Assembly: GCA_902767235.1 (NCBI GenBank)
Contig: CACXGR010000100.1
Location: forward strand, 1 to 20,847
From: an uncultured Lachnospiraceae bacterium
GTDB taxonomy: Bacteria; Bacillota; Clostridia; Lachnospirales; Lachnospiraceae
DNA: 20,847 nucleotides
Direction: 5' to 3'
Part shown: positions 14,599 to 20,847 of the stretch, piece after piece
Position numbering within the stretch: the first letter of the stretch is position 1
How the letters are laid out: each line of letters begins with the position of its first letter
Made by a program: the position numbers and the translations under genes
The notes under the pieces: generated by a model
What the model saw: only the letters and a program-made list of their open reading frames with translations
Databases searched by the model: none
What the model was told of the DNA's origin: nothing

Positions 14599-17500
14599 TC
14601 ACCCTTCGGTAATTTCTCTGAACGCCTCCAGCACCGCCTTGTCTTGAGGAATCCCCTGTTCCTCATATCTGCCGATCGCCGTCAGCATCCGCTGGTAGTC
14701 CATCGGGACAATCTTCTTAAAGAAAGGAATATACGCCTCAAAATCGTCAAGGATCTGCTGTCCGAGATTGGATCCCGTCTCCTGCGTATATTCAGTCAAA
14801 ATATCGCATAGCTCCGCAATATCATATTTCTCCGTGAGCTCCTGGAGCGATACCATGTCTTTGTTGATCCTCCGGTAGAGGCTGTGGTCGCGGTCCAGCA
14901 CATAGGCGATCCCGCCGCTCATACCCGCCGCAAAGTTCTTGCCGGTCCTGCCCAGGATCACCGCGCGCCCGCCGGTCATGTACTCCAGGCCGTGGTCGCC
15001 GCAGCCCTCTGCGACCGCCACCGCACCCGAATTGCGGACGCAGAAGCGCTCTCCGGCAATGCCGTTTATATAAGCTTTTCCGCCGGTCGCGCCATAGAGA
15101 GCAACGTTGCCGACGATGATATTTTGGCTGGCCTCAAACTTGCTCTTGGGATCCGGCACCAGCACGAGCTTTCCGCCCGAAAGGCCTTTTCCGAATCCGT
15201 CGTTGGCATCGCCCGTCAGCCGGATCGTGACGCCCTTGGGCAGGAATGCGCCGAAGGACTGCCCGCCTCCGCCCTCCGCACGGATGACGAATGTGTCTTC
15301 CGCCAGGATGTTTCCGAAGCGTTTTGTGACCTCTGAGCCCAGGATCGTCCCGAAGGCCCTGTCCGTGGACGACACCTTCAAGCTGCAAATTACCCCAGAG
15401 GTCGTTTTGCCGCCAGAGGTGCAAATTGCCCCAGAGGTCGTTTTGCCCTCACGCAGCCCCTCCTCGAAAGCCGGCAGCAGCACCGCCATATCCGGCGTCT
15501 TCTCCAGCTCGAAATCGTAAAGGTTCTTCGGGGCATAGAGCCCGTAATTCCCGCTCTCCAGATCTTCCCTGGAGAGGACCGGCATGGGATGGTCGCCGAG
15601 GATCTGCCGCATATCCACCTTAAAGGCCCTGTCCGTGGTCAGCTCTTTTCTCACCCGCAGGCAGTCCGACCTGCCCGTCATCTCCGCCATGCTGCGGAAG
15701 CCGAGCCCGGCCATGATCTCCCGGACCTGCTCCGCGATAAAGAACATAAAGCGGCTGACATACTCCGGTTTTCCTTTGAAGCAGCTGCGCAGCGTCTTGT
15801 TCTGCGTAGCGATGCCGACCGGGCAGGTGTCTTTGGAGCAGACGCGCATCATCATGCAGCCGAGACATACCAGCGGCGCCGTCGCAAACCCGAACTCCTC
15901 CGCGCCGAGCAGGGAAGCGATGGCCACGTCTCTGCCGCTCATCAGCTTGCCGTCCGTCTCCAGGACGACTCTGTCGCGCAATCCGTTCTCCGTCAGGCAC
16001 CTGTGCGCCTCCGTGAGGCCCAGCTCCCAGGGAAGGCCCGCGTTGTGGATGGAGCTGCCGGGCGCCGCGCCGGTTCCTCCGTCATACCCCGAGATCAGGA
16101 TCACCTGTGCGCCCGCCTTGGCGACGCCGGACGCGATGGTGCCTACCCCCGCCTCGGAGACCAGTTTCACATTGATCCTTGCGTCTCTGTTGGCGCTCTT
16201 GAGATCGTAAATGAGCTGTGCCAGGTCCTCGATGGAATAAATATCGTGATGGGGCGGCGGCGAGATCAGCGCCACACCGGGCGTCGAAAATCTCGTCTCA
16301 GCCACCCAGGGGTACACTTTTTTGCCCGGAAGGTGGCCGCCCTCGCCGGGCTTGGCGCCCTGGGCCATCTTGATCTGGATCTCCTCCGCGCTGCACAGAT
16401 ACTCGCTGGTGACGCCGAACCTCCCTGAGGCCACCTGCTTGATCTTGCTGTTTTTCTCCGTCCCGAAGCGCTCCCTGAGCTCTCCGCCCTCACCGGTATT
16501 GGAGCGCGCGCCGATGGCGTTCATGGCGACGGCCAGCGTCTCGTGCGCCTCCGCGGAAAGGGATCCGTAGCTCATGGCCCCGGTCTTGAAGTGCCTCACG
16601 ATCTCCGCGGCCGGCTCCACTTCCTCGAGCGGCACCGGATCACCCGCCGGCACGAATTCCAGAAGTCCGCGAAGCGTGTGCGGCCTCCCCGCGTCGTCCA
16701 CCAGGTCCGTGTAGGCCCTGAACCGCTCGTAAGAGTCCTCCCGCACTGCTCTCTGCAGCGTCACGATGGTCTCGGGGCTGTACATGTGGTCCTCTTTGTC
16801 CCGGCCGCTCCGCAGATAGTGGAAGCCGACCGAGTCCAATGTCTCATCCACGCCCAGTCCCAGCGGATCAAAGGCGTGGTCGTGCCGGAAGGCCACGCCT
16901 TCTTCGATCTCCGCGATGCCGATTCCGCCCACGCGGCTCACTGTCCCGCCAAAATATCGATCGATCACCTCTTTCCCCAGCCCGATCGCCTCGAAAATGC
17001 GGGCGGACTGATAGGACTGGAGAGTGGAAATGCCCATTTTGGCCGCTATTTTGACAACGCCGTATAGAAGTGCTTTGTTGTAATCCTCTACCGCCGTGTG
17101 ATAATCCTTGTCCAGAATTCCCAAATCGATCAGCTCCCCGATGCACTCGTGGGCCAAATAGGGGTTGACCGCCCGCGCGCCGAACCCGAGCAGGGTCGCG
17201 ATCTGATGCACGTCCCTGGGCTCGCCGCTCTCCAGGATCAGGGAGACAGCTGTGCGCTTTTTGGTCTGCACCAGGTGCTGCTCGACGCTGGACACCGCAA
17301 GAAGAGAAGGGATCGGCACGTGGTTCTCATCCACGCCCCGGTCAGACAGGATCAAAATATTGCAGCCCGCAGCCGCCGCCCGGTCGACCGCGATGTTGAG
17401 CTGCTCCAGCGCTCTCTCCAGCGACGTGTTCTTGTAAAAGAGCAGGGAGATGGTCTGCGTGCGGAATCCCGGCCGGTCCAGGCTGCGGATCTTGAGAAGA

Positions 17501-19179
17501 TCCACCCCGGTCAGGATGGGATTGTCGACCTCCAGCACCGTGCAGTTGCCGCTCTTCTCACCCAGGAGGTCGCCGTCCGAGCCGATGTAGACCGTTGTGT
17601 CTGTCACTATTTTCTCCCTCAGGGAGTCGATCGGCGGGTTGGTCACCTGGGCAAAAAGCTGTTTGAAGTAGTTGAACAGCAGCTGATGCGCCTTGGACAA
17701 AACAGCGAGCGGCGCATCGTGTCCCATAGACAGCGTAGGTTCCACGCCGTTCTCCGCCATGGGAAGGATCTGGTCCTTGACGTCCTCGTAGGTGTATCCG
17801 AAAACCTTGTAAAGGCGGTCCCTGACCTGCTGCGTGTGCACGGGGATCTTCCGGTTAGGAATCGCAAGGGCTTTCAGGTGCAGGAGATTTCTGTCCAGCC
17901 ATTCTCCGTAAGGACTGCGGCCCGCGTAGTAGGACTTGCACTCCTCGTCGGAGATGATCCTTTTCGCCCTCGTGTCCACCAGAAGGATGCGCCCCGGCTC
18001 CAGGCGCGCCTTTTTCACGATATGTTCCGGCGCTATATCCAGTACACCGACCTCTGAGGCCAGGATCAGCCTGTTGTCATCCGTGATGTAATAGCGGGAC
18101 GGGCGAAGGCCGTTTCTGTCCAGGGTCGCGCCCAGCACTTCGCCGTCGGAGAAGAGGATGGCGGCCGGGCCGTCCCAGGGCTCCATCATGGTGGCGTAGT
18201 AATGATAGAAATCCTTCTTGTCCTCGCTCATGAACGTGTTGTGCTTCCAGGGTTCGGGCACGATCACCATCATGGCCAGCGGGAGCGGCATGCCGTTCAT
18301 ATAGAGGAATTCCAGCGTGTTGTCCAGCATGGCGGAATCCGAGCCGCTTCTGTCTACGACCGGAAAGATCTTATCGATATCATCCTGCATGACGGGGCTT
18401 GTCATCGTCTCTTCTCTGGCCAGCATTCTGTCAATATTGCCGCGGATCGTGTTGATCTCGCCGTTGTGGGCGATCATCCTGTAGGGATGGGCGCGGTGCC
18501 AGGACGGCGTCGTATTGGTCGAGAACCTGGAGTGCACGATCGCGATGGCCGCCTCGTAGTCCCCGTCCTGGAGATCGTCGTAGAATCTTCGCAGCTGCCC
18601 GACCAGGAACATGCCCTTGTAGACGATCGTTCTGGAGGAAAGTGAGCAGATATAGGTGTCTTCGCTCGACTGCTCAAACTCTCTTCGCACTACGTAAAGC
18701 CTGCGGTCAAAGTCGATTCCTTTCTGCACGCCTTCCGGCCTCTTAATGAAGCACTGCTGAATGCAGGGCATGCAGTCGACGGCCGCTTTTCCCAGGATCT
18801 CCTCGTGGACGGGCACTTCGCGCCAGCCCAGCACTTCCATGCCTTCCTTCTGCGTGATCACTTCAAACATTCTCCTGGCAAGCGTCCTGCGCAGTGTGTT
18901 CTGCGGCAGGAAAAACATGCCGATACCATAGTCGCCCTCCTTAGCTTGTGCCACTTTGGCGATCCCGGCTGTGTCTGCCGCTTTCGCAAAAAATTTGTGG
19001 GAGATCTGCGTCAGGATCCCGACGCCGTCTCCCACTTCTCCGGTGGCGTCCTTGCCTGCCCTGTGCTCCAGCTTCTCCACGATGTGCAGTGCATCGTCCA
19101 GAACCTGATGGTCTTTTCTGCCGTCAATATTTACAATACTTCCGATGCCGCAGGCATCGTGTTCCTGTTGGTACCACAT
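14599..19179 (-). CDS. gltB: Glutamate synthase, large subunit, with tandem repeat-derived insertion
   Basis: This 1526-residue subunit makes two glutamates from glutamine and 2-oxoglutarate. The Ntn-type glutaminase domain (about 10-390) has its nucleophile at C10 in HDACGIG, so a nine-residue propeptide should be removed. The central domain follows, then the FMN/2-oxoglutarate domain (about 820-1210) with GEGGELRERFG and PPPHHDIYSIEDLAQLIYDL. The 3Fe-4S cysteines are C1108, C1114 and C1119 in GCMMMRVCSKDTCP. The GXGXG beta-helix domain (about 1270-1500) ends the protein. An unusual 24-residue stretch (1245-1268) made of two copies of GKTTSG[AV]IC lies between the FMN and GXGXG domains, just before the conserved VSSTDRAFGTILGSE. 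The start is ATG 19179, with AGAGGA before it. The stop is five bases before the gltD ATG. The leader contains the 71-bp hairpin repeats. Confidence 0.97.
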   Translation of the reverse strand: MWYQQEHDACGIGSIVNIDGRKDHQVLDDALHIVEKLEHRAGKDATGEVGDGVGILTQISHKFFAKAADTAGIAKVAQAKEGDYGIGMFFLPQNTLRRTLARRMFEVITQKEGMEVLGWREVPVHEEILGKAAVDCMPCIQQCFIKRPEGVQKGIDFDRRLYVVRREFEQSSEDTYICSLSSRTIVYKGMFLVGQLRRFYDDLQDGDYEAAIAIVHSRFSTNTTPSWHRAHPYRMIAHNGEINTIRGNIDRMLAREETMTSPVMQDDIDKIFPVVDRSGSDSAMLDNTLEFLYMNGMPLPLAMMVIVPEPWKHNTFMSEDKKDFYHYYATMMEPWDGPAAILFSDGEVLGATLDRNGLRPSRYYITDDNRLILASEVGVLDIAPEHIVKKARLEPGRILLVDTRAKRIISDEECKSYYAGRSPYGEWLDRNLLHLKALAIPNRKIPVHTQQVRDRLYKVFGYTYEDVKDQILPMAENGVEPTLSMGHDAPLAVLSKAHQLLFNYFKQLFAQVTNPPIDSLREKIVTDTTVYIGSDGDLLGEKSGNCTVLEVDNPILTGVDLLKIRSLDRPGFRTQTISLLFYKNTSLERALEQLNIAVDRAAAAGCNILILSDRGVDENHVPIPSLLAVSSVEQHLVQTKKRTAVSLILESGEPRDVHQIATLLGFGARAVNPYLAHECIGELIDLGILDKDYHTAVEDYNKALLYGVVKIAAKMGISTLQSYQSARIFEAIGLGKEVIDRYFGGTVSRVGGIGIAEIEEGVAFRHDHAFDPLGLGVDETLDSVGFHYLRSGRDKEDHMYSPETIVTLQRAVREDSYERFRAYTDLVDDAGRPHTLRGLLEFVPAGDPVPLEEVEPAAEIVRHFKTGAMSYGSLSAEAHETLAVAMNAIGARSNTGEGGELRERFGTEKNSKIKQVASGRFGVTSEYLCSAEEIQIKMAQGAKPGEGGHLPGKKVYPWVAETRFSTPGVALISPPPHHDIYSIEDLAQLIYDLKSANRDARINVKLVSEAGVGTIASGVAKAGAQVILISGYDGGTGAAPGSSIHNAGLPWELGLTEAHRCLTENGLRDRVVLETDGKLMSGRDVAIASLLGAEEFGFATAPLVCLGCMMMRVCSKDTCPVGIATQNKTLRSCFKGKPEYVSRFMFFIAEQVREIMAGLGFRSMAEMTGRSDCLRVRKELTTDRAFKVDMRQILGDHPMPVLSREDLESGNYGLYAPKNLYDFELEKTPDMAVLLPAFEEGLREGKTTSGAICTSGGKTTSGVICSLKVSSTDRAFGTILGSEVTKRFGNILAEDTFVIRAEGGGGQSFGAFLPKGVTIRLTGDANDGFGKGLSGGKLVLVPDPKSKFEASQNIIVGNVALYGATGGKAYINGIAGERFCVRNSGAVAVAEGCGDHGLEYMTGGRAVILGRTGKNFAAGMSGGIAYVLDRDHSLYRRINKDMVSLQELTEKYDIAELCDILTEYTQETGSNLGQQILDDFEAYIPFFKKIVPMDYQRMLTAIGRYEEQGIPQDKAVLEAFREITEG
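15376..15447 (-). repeat. Two direct 36-bp repeats inserted in frame in gltB
   Basis: Copies at 15447-15412 and 15411-15376 (minus strand) both start ggcaaaacgacctctgggg and then read YAATTTGCA, 27 of 28 bases alike, before diverging. They encode GKTTSGAICTSG and GKTTSGVICSLK at residues 1245-1268. The core is the same as in the pyrG palindrome, and each copy has GCAAA and TTTGC ends that can pair. The first copy has no stop codon in any of the six frames. Confidence 0.8.
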
Positions 19180-19209
19180 AATATTTCCTCTTCAGGCGGG
19201 TATGGGCTT

Positions 19210-19400
19210 CTGCCGATTCAGTGCCCTTTTATAGCCTTTAAGGGCACTGGATCGGCAGTTTTCTCTATTTCTTACTGCTTTTGCCGTTTAAGTGCCTTTT
19301 TATAGCCTTTAAGGGCACTGAATTGGCAGTTTTCTCTATTTCTTACTGTTTTTGCCATTTTAGTGCCCTTTATCAAACTTTAAGGGCACTGAATCGGCAG
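19210..19400. repeat. Three 71-bp tandem hairpin repeats in the gltB leader
   Basis: Three stem-loops begin at 19210, 19281 and 19352, an exact 71-bp period. The first has 19-bp arms (ctgccgattcagtgccctt with its near-perfect complement at 19240-19258) around an 11-nt loop. The second has the same loop, and the third a different loop of equal length. The two 22-bp linkers (19259-19280 and 19330-19351) differ at one base and read ttttctctatttcttactg on the plus strand. The array fills most of the 248-bp gap between glnN and gltB. No T-run follows the stems on the operon strand, so they are not ordinary terminators for gltB. Confidence 0.85.
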
Positions 19401-19427
19401 TCGATCAGAGCAAGCTCACCCAAGGGC

Positions 19428-20847
19428 TCACCGGAGCGAGAACAGCATCTTCTCATAGGTCGGATACGGCAGGTACTCATCCGGAATGATGGCCTCCGCC
19501 TTATCCGTCCAGCCGCGCAGAGCCTCCATTTCCGCCAGGACCGTCTCGTGATAGAACTTCGCCTGCTCCAGGATGTCCTCGATAGCCTCCGCCTTTGCGG
19601 TATCCGCAGCCAGCGCTTCCATAGACATAAGGATCTGCTCACTGGTCTCATCCAGCGTCTTCAAAATATCGCTCTCATAACTGCACTTGCTGCCCGGCAG
19701 AAGGTCTCTCTTCTTGAGGGCTTCCGTCGTCACATCCTTCATATAGCGTACAAGGCCGGTCGTGAAGTCCTTTCGCACCATCTCCATGAGCGTGAGCGCC
19801 TCGATGTGAATGGTCTTGGCGTAGTTCTCAAGAAGGATCTCATATCTGGACAGCACTTCTTCCTTCGTGAAGATGCCGTGCTTTGTGAAGAGCGAAACGG
19901 ACTTCTCGGAGATGAAGTGCGGCATGGCATCCGGCAGAGAGCCCAGGTTTGCCAGTCCTCTGCGGGCCGCTTCCTCCACCCACTCTTCTGTATAGCCGTT
20001 GCCGTTGAAGAGAATTCTCTTATGCTTAGCCAGCATCTCACGAAGAAGCGCATGAACTGCCTCGTCCATATCCGCCGGTGCCACATCGGCCAGCGCCTCG
20101 TAAATCTGAGTCAGCGCTTCAGCAACCGCCGTGTTGAGCACAATGTTGGGGTTAGCCACGGAAAGCGAGCTTCCCGGCATGCGGAACTCAAACTTGTTGC
20201 CGGTGAAAGCAAACGGCGAAGTCCTGTTTCTGTCCGTCGTGTCGCGGGTAATATGAGGCAGCACGTGGGCGCCCATGCCCATCTTCTTTTTGCCCGAACT
20301 GTGCGCGGAAGTACCGTCCTCGACAGACTGCAGGACATCTGCCAGTTCATCTCCCACGAATATAGAGATGATCGCGGGCGGCGCCTCGTTTCCGCCAAGG
20401 CGATGGTCGTTGCCTGCTGTCGCGACGGAAATCCTGAGGACCTCCTGGTACTCGTCCACCGCCGCGATGACGGCCATCAGGAAGACCAGGAACTGCAGGT
20501 TCTCGCCCGGCTTCTTTCCGGGATCCAGCAGGTTCTCACCGGTATCGGTGCTGATGGACCAGTTGTTGTGCTTGCCCGAGCCGTTGATGCCCTCGAAAGG
20601 CTTCTCGTGCAGGAGGCAGGCGTATCCGAAACGGTCCGCCACCTTCTTCATCACTTCCATGGTCAGCTGGTTGTGGTCCACCGCCACGTTGGCCGTCTCA
20701 AAGACCGGCGCCAGCTCATGCTGGGACGGCGCGACCTCGTTGTGCTTGGTCTTGGCCGGAACGCCCAGCTCCCAGAGCTCCTTGTCCAGCGCGTGCATGT
20801 ATTCGGATACCTTGGGCTTGAGCACGCCAAAATAGTGATCCTCCATC
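19428..20847 (-). CDS. glnN: Type III glutamine synthetase (5' end outside the window)
   Basis: The last 472-473 codons of a type III glutamine synthetase are present. The family is about 700 residues, so the N-terminal third lies beyond the right edge and the first Met in view (MEDHYFG) is internal. Family markers are KHNEVAPSQHELAP (from 34), NGSGKHNNWS (from 88), the type III signature GNDHRLGGNEAPPAI (145-159), RNRTSPFAFTGNKFEFRMPGSS and the C-terminal LPYPTYEKML. It makes glutamine from glutamate and ammonia as a large double-ring oligomer and is common in anaerobes such as Bacteroides and clostridia. It is the most canonical glutamine synthetase in the window and leads into gltB, separated by the hairpin array. 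Its promoter and any upstream regulatory RNA are outside the window. Confidence 0.96.
   Translation of the reverse strand, partial: MEDHYFGVLKPKVSEYMHALDKELWELGVPAKTKHNEVAPSQHELAPVFETANVAVDHNQLTMEVMKKVADRFGYACLLHEKPFEGINGSGKHNNWSISTDTGENLLDPGKKPGENLQFLVFLMAVIAAVDEYQEVLRISVATAGNDHRLGGNEAPPAIISIFVGDELADVLQSVEDGTSAHSSGKKKMGMGAHVLPHITRDTTDRNRTSPFAFTGNKFEFRMPGSSLSVANPNIVLNTAVAEALTQIYEALADVAPADMDEAVHALLREMLAKHKRILFNGNGYTEEWVEEAARRGLANLGSLPDAMPHFISEKSVSLFTKHGIFTKEEVLSRYEILLENYAKTIHIEALTLMEMVRKDFTTGLVRYMKDVTTEALKKRDLLPGSKCSYESDILKTLDETSEQILMSMEALAADTAKAEAIEDILEQAKFYHETVLAEMEALRGWTDKAEAIIPDEYLPYPTYEKMLFSLR

Noticed and set aside
19210..19400. Tandem 71-bp repeats as a CRISPR array
   Set aside because: The sequences between stems are nearly identical rather than unique, there are only three units, and no cas gene is present.
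19210..19400. Hairpins as ANTAR target or as intrinsic terminators for gltB
   Set aside because: Loops are 11 nt instead of the six expected for ANTAR targets, and no T-run follows the stems on the minus strand.

Overview
The window reads as a chromosomal segment of an anaerobic Firmicute of class Clostridia, most likely Lachnospiraceae or a close relative. This rests on a type III glutamine synthetase beside gltB/gltD, an ANTAR-type regulator next to a glutamine synthetase, strong GGAGG-type ribosome sites, tight operons, and an estimated GC content in the high 50s. No rRNA, tRNA, transposase, phage gene or CRISPR array was seen. Eleven of the twelve genes lie on the minus strand; the exception is an acetyltransferase at the left edge.

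Reading the minus strand from the right, 20847-9563 is one compact nitrogen and glutamine cluster: glnN (5' end outside the window), a 248-bp gap holding three 71-bp tandem hairpin repeats, gltB, gltD, pyrG (CTP synthase), a second type I glutamine synthetase-like gene, and an ANTAR antiterminator-type regulator. From gltB on, genes are separated by a few bases or overlap. Together they make glutamine, turn it into glutamate, spend it on CTP, and probably sense nitrogen status through the ANTAR protein.

9465-3961 is a three-gene transport operon: a LolD/MacB-type ATPase, an FtsX-type permease, and a large alanine-rich coiled-coil lipoprotein. A promoter-like region with a perfect 7-bp dyad precedes it. 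3698-678 holds hflX, a 5-formyltetrahydrofolate cyclo-ligase gene and a PAP2 phosphatase gene in one operon. Its tail overlaps the convergent maltose-acetyltransferase-like gene at 38-712.

The most unusual feature is a short repeat family inside coding sequence. A GC-rich palindrome adds about 28 codons to pyrG, just before its catalytic EVGGTVGDIES strand. Two direct copies of the same core add about 21-24 codons to gltB. All three copies that lie in coding orientation use the same reading frame, giving T-S-G-[VA]-[VI]-C-[TS]. This resembles the in-frame palindromic elements known from Rickettsia and may be a protein-tolerated mobile repeat of this lineage. The hairpin array before gltB and a duplicated RGVSGAG segment in the ANTAR protein are further repeat oddities.
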